Below are positions 1 to 8,977 of a stretch of DNA of 64,000 bases, piece by piece. The stretch spans positions 62,001 through 126,000 of the forward strand of contig NZ_JARGDO010000004.1 in the NCBI RefSeq assembly GCF_029211185.1, in the 5' to 3' direction. Position 1 is the first letter of the stretch. Every line of letters starts with the position of its first letter. A program made the position numbers and the translations under genes. The stretch is from Tessaracoccus caeni. Its GTDB lineage: Bacteria > Actinomycetota > Actinomycetes > Propionibacteriales > Propionibacteriaceae. The notes below the pieces were generated by a model. The model did no database searches. It had not been told where the DNA came from and saw only the letters and a program-made list of their open reading frames with translations.

Positions 1-441
1 GCCGACGGCGTGGAGATCACGGCGCAGAACGGGCGTTACGGTCCTTACCTGAAGAAGGCCGCCGACTCGCGCTCGCTCACCTCCGAGGATCAGATCTTCA
101 GCATCACCCTGGAGGAGGCCGAGGCAATCTATGCCCAGCCCAAGACCAGGGGCCGGGCCGCTGCGGCGGCACCGCTCAAGGAGTTCGGCGCCGATCCCGT
201 CTCGAGCAAGCCCGTGGTGCTGAAGTCGGGCCGGTTCGGTCCGTACGTCACCGACGGCGAGACCAACGCCACCCTGCGTCGCGACGACGATCCGGAGACA
301 GTGACGCCCGAGCGCGCCTTCGAACTGCTCGCCGACAAGCGCGCCAAGGGCCCCGCCCCCAAGCGCACCACGAGGAAGCCGGCCGCCCGCAAGACGACGA
401 CCACTCGCAAGCCGGCTGCCAAGAAGCCGGCCGGCTCGTAG
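1..441 (+). CDS. topA: DNA topoisomerase I, C-terminal end (5' end outside window)
   Basis: The reading frame is open from the first base, so only the last ~146 residues are present. Two topoisomerase I C-terminal repeat signatures are visible, GRYGPYLKK and SGRFGPYVTDG, each typical of the repeats that follow the catalytic core in actinobacterial TopA. The protein ends in a Lys/Arg/Ala/Thr-rich basic tail (TTRKPAARKTTTTRKPAAKK), as in mycobacterial and streptomycete enzymes, where the tail aids DNA binding and processivity. The enzyme relaxes negative supercoils. The tmk start follows 13 bases after the stop codon, the usual actinobacterial neighbour. Confidence 0.95.
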   Translation, partial: ADGVEITAQNGRYGPYLKKAADSRSLTSEDQIFSITLEEAEAIYAQPKTRGRAAAAAPLKEFGADPVSSKPVVLKSGRFGPYVTDGETNATLRRDDDPETVTPERAFELLADKRAKGPAPKRTTRKPAARKTTTTRKPAAKKPAGS

Positions 442-454
442 GGGCGTCCGCACC

Positions 455-1063
455 ATGTTCGTCTGCTTCGAGGGCGGGGACTCCGTCGGCAAGTCCACCC
501 AGGTGACGCTGCTCGCCGAGTGGTTGACGGCGCAGCGGATCCCGCATCTGATCACCCGGCAGCCCGGGGGAACGCTCGTGGGCAACGAGCTGCGCCGCCT
601 GGTGCTCGATCCGGCCATGGGCGACGTCGACCCGCGCGCCGAGGCGCTGATGTATGCGGCCGACAAGGCCCAGCACGTGCGCGAGGTGATCCGACCGGCT
701 CTGGAACGCAGAGAGGTGGTGGTCTCCGACCGCTACGTCGACTCGATGATCGCCTACCAAGGCGCAGGCCGTGACCTGGGCACAGAAGAGATCGCCACCA
801 TCGCCTGGTGGGCCGTCGGCGATCTGCGGCCCGACCTCACCATCGTGCTGGACGTCGATCCGGCCGAGGCCGTGGCCACCATCGAGCGCAAGGATCGCCT
901 GGAGGCCGCGGGGGACGAGCTGCATCGCCGCGCCCGCCAGCACTTCCTCGACCTGGCCGCCGCAGAGCCGGAGCGCTACCTGGTGCTGCACGCCCGTCGG
1001 TCCCGCGAGGACATCGCCGCAGAGATCCGCATCCGCATTGCGAAGGCGCTGAACGGTCGCTAG
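455..1063 (+). CDS. tmk: Thymidylate kinase
   Basis: 202 residues, the normal length for dTMP kinase, which phosphorylates dTMP to dTDP in dTTP synthesis. The P-loop FEGGDSVGKSTQ lies at residues ~5-16, with Asp/Ser replacing the commoner GxDGxGK spacing. The DR(Y/H) motif is seen as VVSDRYVDSMIAYQGAGR, and the TRQPGG substrate loop follows the P-loop at about residue 35. The ATG is 13 bases after topA, so the two are probably cotranscribed. Its usual downstream partner holB is here displaced by about 5 kb by an opposite-strand trehalose operon. Confidence 0.96.
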   Translation: MFVCFEGGDSVGKSTQVTLLAEWLTAQRIPHLITRQPGGTLVGNELRRLVLDPAMGDVDPRAEALMYAADKAQHVREVIRPALERREVVVSDRYVDSMIAYQGAGRDLGTEEIATIAWWAVGDLRPDLTIVLDVDPAEAVATIERKDRLEAAGDELHRRARQHFLDLAAAEPERYLVLHARRSREDIAAEIRIRIAKALNGR

Positions 1064-1076
1064 ACCGTCCAGCGCC
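1045..1076. terminator. Hairpin between convergent genes
   Basis: GGCGCT (1045-1050) pairs with AGCGCC (1071-1076), and inside it ACGGTC (1053-1058) pairs with GACCGT (1063-1068) around a GCTA loop, with a 2x2 internal bulge. It overlaps the tmk stop and lies in the 41-base space before the convergent PTS gene. No T-tract follows on either strand, so a terminator role is inferred from position and stem strength only. Confidence 0.45.
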
Positions 1077-1104
1077 TCTAGAGGTTGGACCTTCTCGGCC
1101 GGGC

Positions 1105-3144
1105 CTACTTGGCGACCGGCTCACGCCGTCCCAGTCGCACCTTCTTGACGGTGCGCTCGCCGTCGATATCCGAGTCCTTGAACCCGAAGAAGTAGGTCGC
1201 CGTGAAGGACACGGCCAGTGCCGCGAGCGAGGCCACCCAGAACCCGGTGAAGGAACCGTCGAGACCCTCGGGGTTGACGAAGGACGGGAAGCCGACGAAG
1301 GCTCCGGTGAAACCGAACATGTTCACGTCGAAGAGCCCGGTCAGAAGGCCGCCGACGGCGCCGCCGAGGGACGCGGTGATGAACACCTTGCCGTACTTGA
1401 GGTTGAGGCCGTACATGGCCGGCTCCGTGATGCCGCAGAAGGCGGAGATGGTGGCGGGCCCGGCCAGCGCCTTGATCTTCGCGTTGCGGGTCTTCAGCCA
1501 CACCGCGAGCGCGCCGCCGCCCTGGGCCACCATCGTCGCCGACACGATGGCGTTCAGCGGGGAGAAGCCTTCAGCGGCGATCTGCGACGCGATGAGCGGG
1601 ATGACCGCCCAGTGCAGGCCGAAGATGACCAGGCACTGGTAGAACCCGCCGATCAGCAGGCCCGCGATCGGATAGCTGAGGTCGATCAGGCCGTTGATGC
1701 CCTGAGCGAGGCCGCCCGACAGCATCATGATGATCGGTCCGAAGACGACGAAGAGCAGGGTGGCGACGATGAAGATCTCCAGCAGAGGGGCGAAGATCGA
1801 GTGGATCACCGCCGGCAGGATGCGCTTCAGCCATGGCTCGATCCGTGCCGCGAGCCACGCCGCCACGATGATCGGGAAGATCGAGTAGGCGTAGGCATTG
1901 CCGGCGGGAAGGGAGATCGGGATGCCGAGGAAGTCGGCGTTGAAGATCGTGTTGCCCAATTGGGCGACGACCGTGTCCGTCTTCGCGAGCTGCACCACCG
2001 AGGGATAGACGAGGACGCCGCCGATGATGGCCACGATGATCGGGTTCGAGCCCAGCCGCTTGGCTGCGGTGAAGCCGATGATCATGGGGAGGAAGAAGAA
2101 CATGGAGTCCGACATCGCGGAGATGAGCAGGTAGGTGTTGCTCGACCCCTGGATCACCTCGAACTGGGTGAGCAGGGCGAGCAGCCCCTTGAGGATGCCG
2201 GAGGCCGCCATCACGCCGACCACCGGGATCATCGAGCCGGTGATGACGCCGATGAGCTGGCTGAAGCCGTACTTCAGCCAGCCGACGGCCGTGGTGGGCT
2301 TCGGTTCCGCTTCTTCTTCGGCGTCCGCGCTCGCGGTGCCTCCGGCGCCGCCCAGCCGCTTGACCACGGCCGCGTAGACGTCTTCGACCTCCGGCCCGAT
2401 CACCACCTGATACTGGCCGCCGGCCTTCGCGATGTCGATCACGCCGTCGAGGTTGCCGATGACCTTGTCGTCGGCCAGGGAGTCGTCGCGGAGGTAGAAC
2501 CGCACCCGGGTGATGCAGTGGAGCACCTTCTTGACGTTGGAGGCTCCGCCGATGTTGGCGATGATGTCGTAGGCAAGGAGATCGAACTTGCCGAGCCCGG
2601 CGCGCTCGGGATCCTCGGCGGGTGCCGCGGAGGAGACCGCGGCCGCGGCGGGCTTCGGTGCAGCCGGTGCGGCAGGTGCAGCCATGACGACGGAGCCGGA
2701 CGCCCCGCCCAGCGCCACCTCGCCGTCCTCGAACGAGGCGCTTTCCACCTTCTTCATGTTGGTGAGGATGATCATGGTCGTCGCCGGCTTCTCTGCCTGC
2801 TTGACCATCGTCAGATCCATGGTGCCGACCTGCTGACCGGCGGACACCTCGTCGCCACCGGCGATGGTCAGAGCGAAGGGGGCGCCGTCGAGTTCGACCG
2901 TGTTGATGCCCATGTGCACCAGGAGCTGCAACCCCTCAGGCGTTGCCAGGCCGAAGGCGTGTCCGGTCTTGGCCACCATCACGATCTTCCCTGCGACGGG
3001 GGAGACCACGGGAACGACGCCGGTTCCGGAGGGTTCGACGGCGAACCCGTCGCCCATGGCCTTGGATGCGAAGACCGGATCGGGCACCTCGGCCAGTGGC
3101 AGGAGCGTGCCCGCCAGTGGGGAGGCTAGTTGGATATCTGTCAT
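1105..3144 (-). CDS. PTS sugar permease EIIA-EIIB-EIIC, probably trehalose-specific
   Basis: 679 residues in the order A-B-C. The EIIA(Glc)-type domain covers residues ~1-150, with the phosphorylated His77 in LLVHMGINTVEL and the accessory His62 in KTGHAFGL. An Ala/Pro linker follows. The EIIB domain has the phospho-Cys at residue 210 (VLHCITRVRFYLRD), and the EIIC membrane domain of the glucose/sucrose/beta-glucoside superfamily occupies ~285-650. The protein imports and phosphorylates a sugar. Trehalose is inferred because the gene upstream is a TreC-type hydrolase only 34 bases away; sucrose or another glucoside cannot be excluded. The start ATG has AAGGA about 7 bases upstream. It is the last gene of a lacI-treC-PTS operon. 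Confidence 0.9.
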   Translation of the reverse strand: MTDIQLASPLAGTLLPLAEVPDPVFASKAMGDGFAVEPSGTGVVPVVSPVAGKIVMVAKTGHAFGLATPEGLQLLVHMGINTVELDGAPFALTIAGGDEVSAGQQVGTMDLTMVKQAEKPATTMIILTNMKKVESASFEDGEVALGGASGSVVMAAPAAPAAPKPAAAAVSSAAPAEDPERAGLGKFDLLAYDIIANIGGASNVKKVLHCITRVRFYLRDDSLADDKVIGNLDGVIDIAKAGGQYQVVIGPEVEDVYAAVVKRLGGAGGTASADAEEEAEPKPTTAVGWLKYGFSQLIGVITGSMIPVVGVMAASGILKGLLALLTQFEVIQGSSNTYLLISAMSDSMFFFLPMIIGFTAAKRLGSNPIIVAIIGGVLVYPSVVQLAKTDTVVAQLGNTIFNADFLGIPISLPAGNAYAYSIFPIIVAAWLAARIEPWLKRILPAVIHSIFAPLLEIFIVATLLFVVFGPIIMMLSGGLAQGINGLIDLSYPIAGLLIGGFYQCLVIFGLHWAVIPLIASQIAAEGFSPLNAIVSATMVAQGGGALAVWLKTRNAKIKALAGPATISAFCGITEPAMYGLNLKYGKVFITASLGGAVGGLLTGLFDVNMFGFTGAFVGFPSFVNPEGLDGSFTGFWVASLAALAVSFTATYFFGFKDSDIDGERTVKKVRLGRREPVAK

Positions 3145-3178
3145 TGTTTTCCTTATCTCGTGGGCCTGAACGGTGGCG

Positions 3179-4852
3179 TCAGGCGAGGAGCGCCGTCGCC
3201 TGGTACGGCGCGAGTTCCATCTCGGCCGCGGCTATGGCGTGGGGATAGTTGCTGATCAGGACGTCGGCACCGACGAACTGAGAGGGGATATCGATGCTGG
3301 TCGGTTCGCCGTAGAAGTTGCAGACGACGAGAAGCCGCTGCTCGCCGAGCCGTCGTAGATAGGCCATCACCGACGGGTGGCCGGGCTCGTACGGCGCGAA
3401 CGTTCCCTCGGCGATGATGGGATGCGACTTCCGCAGCTCGATGAGCCGCCGGTAGTAGGGCAGGATCCGGCCGCCCGCCTCTTCCACCGCGACGTTGATG
3501 CGATCCTGATTGGTCGGTTTCAGCCAGGGCGTCCCCGACGTGAATCCCGCCCCAGAGCCATCGCTCCACTGCATCGGGGTGCGCGAGTTGTCACGTGCCT
3601 TGGCGTGAACGATCGCGAATGCCCGCTCGGGGGAGGTGCCCTCGTCGAGCAGTTCCTGGTAGGCGTTGATCGCCTCGACGTCCACGTAGTCGTCGATCGA
3701 GGTGTAGGCGGGATCGGTCATCCCGATCTCCTCGCCCTGGTACACGAACGGCGTGCCCCGCAGCAGGTGGATGGCGGTGGCCAGCATCGTTGCGGATTCC
3801 GCGTGGTAGCGAAGCGGATCTCCGAACCGGTCCAGTGCCCGGGGCTGGTCGTGGTTGTTCCAGAACAGCGCGTTCCATCCGCCGCCGGCCTCCATGCCTT
3901 GGCCCCATTCGGCGAACAGGAGCTTGAGGGCAGCGAAATCGAACGGTGCGAGCGTCCACTTGCGGTCGCTGGCGTAGTCGACCTTGAGGTGATGGAAGTT
4001 GAAGGCCATCGACAAGGCCCGGTTGTCGGGGTTGGTGTACTCGATGCACTTGCCGATGGAGGTGGAGGACATCTCTCCGACGGTCACCGTCTCGGGGTCT
4101 CGGCCGTAGGAGGTGGCGGCCAGTTCCTGGAGCCACGGGCTGACCATCTCGCCGTCGGTGTACATGGCGCGGTCGTCGGTTCCCTCCGGGGCGGAGGGCA
4201 GATCGGTGGGCTTCCCGATGAGGTTGATGACGTCGAAGCGGAAACCCTTGACGCCCTTGGCGTGCCAGTAGTCCACGACCTTGGCCATCTGCCGGCGAAC
4301 CTCGGGGTTGTGCCAGTTCAGGTCGGCCTGGGTGACGTCGAAGAGGTGCAGGTAGTAGAGCGGCCGGCCGGTCTCGGGGTCGACGTGGTCGCCGAAGCGC
4401 GCCCAGGCGGGACCGCCGAACTTGGATACCCAGTTGTTCGGGAGCGACCCGTCCTCGCCTCCCGGCCGCACGTAGTAGTAGTCGCGGTAGGTGAGATCCC
4501 CGTCCCATGCGCGCTGGAACCACTCATGTTCGGTCGAGGTGTGGTTGAGCACCATGTCGAGCATGATCCCGATGCCGTGCGCGGCGAGCGCGGAGGCAAG
4601 CTCGTCGAAGTCCTCCATCGTTCCCATCTTCGGATCGATCGCGTAGTAGTCGGCGATGTCGTAGCCGTTGTCACGCTGGGGAGAGACGAAGAAGGGGTTG
4701 AACCAGACCATGTCCACGCCGAGCGAGGCGATATAGGGCACCTTCTCGAGCACCCCGCGCAGATCACCCACTCCGTTTCCGGTGGAGTCCCGGAAGGACT
4801 TCGGATAGACCTGATAGATCGTCTTTGAGCGGAAGCTCTGGGGGACACTCAC
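3179..4852 (-). CDS. treC: Trehalose-6-phosphate hydrolase (GH13)
   Basis: 557 residues, the usual TreC length. It is a cytoplasmic GH13 alpha-amylase-fold enzyme that splits trehalose-6-phosphate into glucose and glucose-6-phosphate. The catalytic triad is visible: nucleophile Asp207 in GFRFDVINL, acid/base Glu260 in TVGEMSSTS, and Asp335 in NNHDQPRA. The stretches TVGEMSSTS and FNFHHLKVDY, followed by KWTL, match TreC from memory much better than oligo-1,6-glucosidases. The GTG start is preceded by GAGG. It lies 34 bases upstream of the PTS permease, supporting one pathway. An oligo-1,6-glucosidase acting on another PTS sugar is the main alternative. Confidence 0.88.
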   Translation of the reverse strand: MSVPQSFRSKTIYQVYPKSFRDSTGNGVGDLRGVLEKVPYIASLGVDMVWFNPFFVSPQRDNGYDIADYYAIDPKMGTMEDFDELASALAAHGIGIMLDMVLNHTSTEHEWFQRAWDGDLTYRDYYYVRPGGEDGSLPNNWVSKFGGPAWARFGDHVDPETGRPLYYLHLFDVTQADLNWHNPEVRRQMAKVVDYWHAKGVKGFRFDVINLIGKPTDLPSAPEGTDDRAMYTDGEMVSPWLQELAATSYGRDPETVTVGEMSSTSIGKCIEYTNPDNRALSMAFNFHHLKVDYASDRKWTLAPFDFAALKLLFAEWGQGMEAGGGWNALFWNNHDQPRALDRFGDPLRYHAESATMLATAIHLLRGTPFVYQGEEIGMTDPAYTSIDDYVDVEAINAYQELLDEGTSPERAFAIVHAKARDNSRTPMQWSDGSGAGFTSGTPWLKPTNQDRINVAVEEAGGRILPYYRRLIELRKSHPIIAEGTFAPYEPGHPSVMAYLRRLGEQRLLVVCNFYGEPTSIDIPSQFVGADVLISNYPHAIAAAEMELAPYQATALLA

Positions 4853-4928
4853 CTTGCACCTCGGGGAATAGCCGTCGTCGGTTCATTCGAGCATGAGGAT
4901 ATGGCGAGGTTCGGGGCGTCGGAGCGGC

Positions 4929-4984
4929 TTGCGCGTCGGTTTGCGTAACCGTTGCGTTCCGGCCGGATTGTTGCGCGGCTTGCG
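4929..4984 (-). promoter_or_regulatory. TTGCG repeat cluster upstream of treC (candidate operator)
   Basis: Five TTGCG pentamers start at 4929, 4941, 4952, 4971 and 4980, within the 163-base gap between the LacI-family gene and treC. The stretch CGTAACCGTTGCG (4944-4956) contains an AAC-C-GTT partial palindrome. Position and repetition suggest a regulator or promoter-proximal site for the treC-PTS transcript. No clear LacI-type palindrome with a central CG was found, so this is tentative. Confidence 0.3.
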
Positions 4985-5015
4985 CAGTTTCACGTGTTCG
5001 AGGCCAGCGAGACGC

Positions 5016-6041
5016 TCAGGGCTCCATCCGACGGGTCGTCTCGCGTACCACGAGCCGGGTGGGGAGGGCGATGGCCTCCGTGGGCTGTTCACCACGGAGC
5101 AGCCGCAGGGCCAGGGTTGCGGCCGCGCGGCCTTGTTCTCTGGCGGACTGCGCGATCGTCGTCAGCCCCAACATGCCGGCTATGGGGTGGTCGTCGACGC
5201 CGATGATCGAAAAGTCTCGAGGAGCGGTGACGCCCGCCTGACGGAACACCGCCATCATCTGCGCGGCCATCTCGTCCGAGGCGCAGAAGATGCCAGGGGG
5301 CAGGCTGTCGGACGCGAGCAGCGTCTCCGCCGCCTCCCTGCCCGCGCCTTCGCCGAACGGCACCTCGACTTCCCACGGCTCCAGCCCCGCGCGGGCGATG
5401 GCTCGACGGTACCCCTGACGGCGGTTCTCGGTCGCGACGCCGAGGCTGCCGTCGTGGTCGCCGTAGTAGACGTAGGCGACTCGGCGGGCGCCGAGGTTCA
5501 CCAGGTGGTTCGTGGCCTTCTCTCCGACGGCGACGTCGTCGATGCCCACGCTGGGAATCCCGGGAAGGAGCGAGCCGGCCACCACCAGCGGAACCCGGCG
5601 GACGGCGCGGATCTGCTCGGGAGTGAGATCTGGCGGCGCGGGAACCAGCACCAGCAGGTCGGCGTCGGGGTCGGAGTCCGCCAGCAGGCGGACCCGGTCT
5701 GACGCCGACAGGCCCTGCAGCATGTTGAGCGAACTGCCGGCCGGTGCCAGCACGTCGTGCAGGCCCGCCAGGATCGAGCCGAAGATCCACCTGTCCGACT
5801 CCGGCGTGACGGCGGTTATCCGCGCCTGGCGTGCGGGGACGGGCCTTTCCGGCGTGTTGCCGACGGGGGAGAGGTAGCCCAGGTCGAGGGCGATCTGCAT
5901 GATCTGGGCCCGCCGCGCGGCGCCGACCCCGCGCGCCCCGGAGAGTGCTCGCGACACCGTCGAGACAGCCACTCCTGCGGCTGCGGCGATGTCGGACATT
6001 CCCACGGGCTCATCCGTGAGCCCGGTGTTGTGGCTGGGCAT
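5016..6041 (-). CDS. LacI-family transcriptional regulator of the trehalose operon
   Basis: 341 residues, a full-length LacI/GalR protein. The N-terminal helix-turn-helix reads MSDIAAAAGVAVSTVSRALS at residues ~15-34, followed by a periplasmic-binding-protein-like sugar-sensing domain (for example GVTAPRDFSIIGVDDH and the ending LVVRETTRRMEP). The ATG at 6041 is chosen because it leaves the normal short lead before the HTH; the frame stays open further upstream but there overlaps holB. It is on the same strand as treC and PTS and upstream of them, so a local regulator binding a trehalose-derived ligand is the simplest reading. The ligand is inferred. Confidence 0.88.
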   Translation of the reverse strand: MPSHNTGLTDEPVGMSDIAAAAGVAVSTVSRALSGARGVGAARRAQIMQIALDLGYLSPVGNTPERPVPARQARITAVTPESDRWIFGSILAGLHDVLAPAGSSLNMLQGLSASDRVRLLADSDPDADLLVLVPAPPDLTPEQIRAVRRVPLVVAGSLLPGIPSVGIDDVAVGEKATNHLVNLGARRVAYVYYGDHDGSLGVATENRRQGYRRAIARAGLEPWEVEVPFGEGAGREAAETLLASDSLPPGIFCASDEMAAQMMAVFRQAGVTAPRDFSIIGVDDHPIAGMLGLTTIAQSAREQGRAAATLALRLLRGEQPTEAIALPTRLVVRETTRRMEP

Positions 6042-6161
6042 AGCCCAAAGGATATCCCGAGGCGGGCGCGCGGCCCTGTGGTGCTCCGGCCTCGAGCCGC
6101 CGGTTCTGCACCTGCGCGGGACGTCGGCCGGCTGTCGGTCGGTCCTGGCAGGATAGGTGCC

Positions 6162-7313
6162 GTGGGTGACGTTTTCTCGGAGTTGATCGGGCAGGACCGC
6201 GTGGTGGCGACGCTGCGACGGGCCGTCGCGGGCGGCTCCCACGCCATGACCCACGCCTGGTTGTTCGTCGGTCCGCCGGGATCGGGGCGCTCCAACGCCG
6301 CGCGTGCCTTCGCGGCCGCTCTGCAATGCGATCGTGGCGGCTGCGGCCAGTGCGAGGCATGCCGTACCACGGTGAGCGGTGCCCATCCCGATGTCACGCT
6401 CGTTCGCACCGAGCAGCTGTCGATCGGCGTCGACGAGGTGCGCGCGATGGTGGGCCGCGCGGGAGTCGCTCCGGTGGGGCGCCGTTATCAGATCGTCGTG
6501 GTCGAGGACGCCGACCGGATGACCGAGCGCGCGGCCGACGCGCTGCTGAAGGCGCTGGAGGAACCATCGCCCCGCACGGTCTGGCTGCTCTGTGCTCCCA
6601 CCCCCGACGACGTGATCGTCACCATCCGCTCGCGGTGTCGGCTCGCGCGCCTGGTCACCCCGTCGGCGGAGGCTGTCGCGGAGCTGCTGGTGCGACGAGA
6701 CGGGGTCGACCCCGAGCGTGCCGAGCAGGCCGCCCGAATCGCGCAGGGCCACGTCGGCAGGGCCAGGGCGCTGGCCCGCTCCGACGACGCCAACTCCCGT
6801 CGCCGCGACATCTTGAGCGTGCCTCCGCGCCTGCGCACCCTCACCGATTGCCTCGAGGCCGCAGGGCGTCAGGTCGACGCGGCCGCGGCCGAGGCGACGG
6901 AGATCACCGCGCCCCTGGACGCCAAGGAGACGGCCGCGCTCCAGGAGGCGCTCGGCATGGGCGGCAGGGGTACCAAACCGCGCAATGCCCAGGCGGCGCT
7001 CCGCGAACTCGAGGACCAGCAGAAGCTTCGGCTCAAGCGCCTGCAGCGGGACGCGCTGGACCGGGTGCTGACGGAGCTCACGTCCTATTTCCGCGATGTT
7101 CTGGCCGTGCAGACCGGGGCCGGTGCGCCGCTCATCAATGCCGACTTCGCGGAGGAGATCGAGAGGCTCGCCGAGCAGTCCACCCCTGAGCACACCGTGC
7201 GGGCCATCGACGCCCTCCTCGAGGCGCGCACCGCGCTGGAGGGCAACGTCGCGCCGCTGCTGGCGTTGGAGGCCATGTTCATCGCCGTCTCGCGGGCCGT
7301 GCGTCGCTCCTAG
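6162..7313 (+). CDS. holB: DNA polymerase III subunit delta'
   Basis: 383 residues starting at GTG. The clamp-loader AAA+ fold shows FVGPPGSGRSNAARAF at residues ~29-44, where the Walker A Lys is Arg, as expected for the non-hydrolysing delta' subunit. A zinc-binding cluster CDRGGCGQCEAC follows, then VVVEDADRMTERAADALLKA and the sensor-1/SRC-like EEPSPRT and RSRCR motifs. The long C-terminal half is typical of actinobacterial delta'. It loads the sliding clamp as part of the clamp loader. The start is the first GTG giving the FSELIGQD N-terminus; longer frames run antisense through the LacI gene. Confidence 0.92.
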   Translation: MGDVFSELIGQDRVVATLRRAVAGGSHAMTHAWLFVGPPGSGRSNAARAFAAALQCDRGGCGQCEACRTTVSGAHPDVTLVRTEQLSIGVDEVRAMVGRAGVAPVGRRYQIVVVEDADRMTERAADALLKALEEPSPRTVWLLCAPTPDDVIVTIRSRCRLARLVTPSAEAVAELLVRRDGVDPERAEQAARIAQGHVGRARALARSDDANSRRRDILSVPPRLRTLTDCLEAAGRQVDAAAAEATEITAPLDAKETAALQEALGMGGRGTKPRNAQAALRELEDQQKLRLKRLQRDALDRVLTELTSYFRDVLAVQTGAGAPLINADFAEEIERLAEQSTPEHTVRAIDALLEARTALEGNVAPLLALEAMFIAVSRAVRRS

Positions 7314-7391
7314 GGGCGTGTCACGAGTGTTCGATTACCGCGAGGGTGCCAGGATGGAAGCCCTAGACCGCCCAGAATGACGAGGTAGGAC

Positions 7392-8963
7392 ATGTCGACG
7401 AACCAGGAACGCTCCGGAGACTGGATCCGGGAGTCCACACCCAACGACAGCGACTGGAACGAAGACAATGAGTACGGCATCGCCATGAATGATTGGGATG
7501 ACTACTCCTCCGACCAGGCCGACCCGACGCCGGCTCCGCCCGTTGTGGTGCAGGAGGAGAGCGAGGAGTCGGTCGAGGAGGCCGTCGTGCCCGTGGAGGA
7601 GATCCAGAACGAGCTCCCACCGACCGTCGAGGAGGAGGTCGTCGTGCCCGTGGACGAGATCCAGGACGAGCTGCCCCCGACCGTCGAGGAGGAGGTTGTC
7701 GAAGAGCAGGCGGAGACGCACGTCGACGAGGTGAGCGAACCGCAGACGGAACCCGTCGTCGATGCCCCGGCAGACCAGCCCGTCGAGGTCGCGCCGGCCG
7801 ACGACGAGCCCGTCATGAGCGCCGTCGAGATCGTCGAGGAGGCCTCCTACGATGAGGCCCCTGGCTCCGACGAGGATATCTCCGCTCCCGTTGATGAGGC
7901 CCCGGCCTCCGACGATGAGGTTTCCGCCCCCGTCGATGAAGCCCCCGCCTTCGACGACGAACCGGCGCTCCCGCGTGCGGTGACCGTCGACGAAGAAACT
8001 GTTGAGGCTGTCGAGGAAGAGCGTCCCCGTCCGACTCCCGGTGCCGTCTGGGGAGAGCCGGTGCCGGAGGTCGATGAGACGCCGGAGGCTGATGAGACGC
8101 CGGTGGCTCAGGAAGAGCCGGAGCGAGTCCTGCGCGGGTCGGACTTCGGACGTCCCATCTCGGCGCCGATCATGGAGAGCCCCGTGGAGCCGGAGCCGGT
8201 GGCGGAGGTCGCTGAACTCACGCAGGAGTTGCCGGAGCTCGGTCACGCGACCGAGGAGACCGCGTCCCTGGCAGCCAATGAACTCGACGGCATCTTCCGC
8301 GGTGCCGCCGCGGGGGCTGCGCCGCAGGCGGCGGATGCGGTGGAGACCACCGCGGTGATCGACCCCGAGATCCAGCGGAGGCTGGAGGCGGAGCGGATCG
8401 AGGAGGAGCGTCGCGCCATGGAGCTGGCGGCCCTGCGCGAGGAGCGCAATGCCCGGCTCGGCGTCGTGTCCACATCGCCGGAGAACGCCACCAGGCCGAT
8501 CCCGCCTAAGCAGAAACTGGTCACCGACAAGTTCTTCGGCAGCTTCGGGCTGTTCGTGCTGCGGCTGGTCGTGGCCGGCATCGTGGGCGTGGTGGGCTAC
8601 CAGATCCTCTCCGACGTCGACGCGACCGCGGCCTTCCTCGGGCAGACGCTGCTGCCGGAGCCGCGCCTGAGCGCGTGGATCGTCGGGTTCACGCTCGGCG
8701 CGATCGCCGTGCTGCTCGTGATCGGCATGCTGGTGCGTGTCGCCGGACTCCTGCTGCTCGTGATCGCGGGCGCCTCGCTGGCCTTCATCCGCTGGGGCGC
8801 GTTCAACATCTTCGTTCCCGGGCTCGAGGGCTTCCTCGGCGACAGGGATCTGCTGATGGCCGCCGTGGCCCTGCTGTTCCTCAGCCTCGGTGGAGGCCGT
8901 TGGGGGATCGACGGGGCCTTCCGCAAGGCACGCGAGAACGCTCGCGAGGCCAGGCAGGCCTGA
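7392..8963 (+). CDS. Acidic-headed DoxX-like membrane protein
   Basis: 523 residues in two very different parts. Residues 1 to ~375 are strongly acidic, rich in Glu, Asp, Pro and Val, with internal short repeats such as SAPVDEAPASDDE and VVPVEEIQNELPPTVEEE. A charged helical stretch (EIQRRLEAERIEEERRAMEL) follows. From ~380 to the end there are about four membrane segments with the length and spacing of a DoxX-like family domain. The acidic part is presumably cytoplasmic and disordered. Its function is unknown to me. The hydrolase gene starts 14 bases downstream, so the two may be cotranscribed. Confidence 0.8.
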   Translation: MSTNQERSGDWIRESTPNDSDWNEDNEYGIAMNDWDDYSSDQADPTPAPPVVVQEESEESVEEAVVPVEEIQNELPPTVEEEVVVPVDEIQDELPPTVEEEVVEEQAETHVDEVSEPQTEPVVDAPADQPVEVAPADDEPVMSAVEIVEEASYDEAPGSDEDISAPVDEAPASDDEVSAPVDEAPAFDDEPALPRAVTVDEETVEAVEEERPRPTPGAVWGEPVPEVDETPEADETPVAQEEPERVLRGSDFGRPISAPIMESPVEPEPVAEVAELTQELPELGHATEETASLAANELDGIFRGAAAGAAPQAADAVETTAVIDPEIQRRLEAERIEEERRAMELAALREERNARLGVVSTSPENATRPIPPKQKLVTDKFFGSFGLFVLRLVVAGIVGVVGYQILSDVDATAAFLGQTLLPEPRLSAWIVGFTLGAIAVLLVIGMLVRVAGLLLLVIAGASLAFIRWGAFNIFVPGLEGFLGDRDLLMAAVALLFLSLGGGRWGIDGAFRKARENAREARQA

Positions 8964-8977
8964 AGGGCGACCGCTCG

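Noticed and set aside
808-3129. Long open frame on the plus strand antisense to the PTS gene
   Set aside because: It is a shadow of high-GC codon bias: no family motif, His/Asp/Gly/Arg-rich composition, and the minus strand encodes clear EIIA, EIIB and EIIC domains.
7335-8246. Minus-strand frame rich in Leu/Asp/Gly repeats
   Set aside because: It is the complement of the acidic repeat region of the DoxX-like gene; the repetition comes from the GAG/GAC codons of the real gene.
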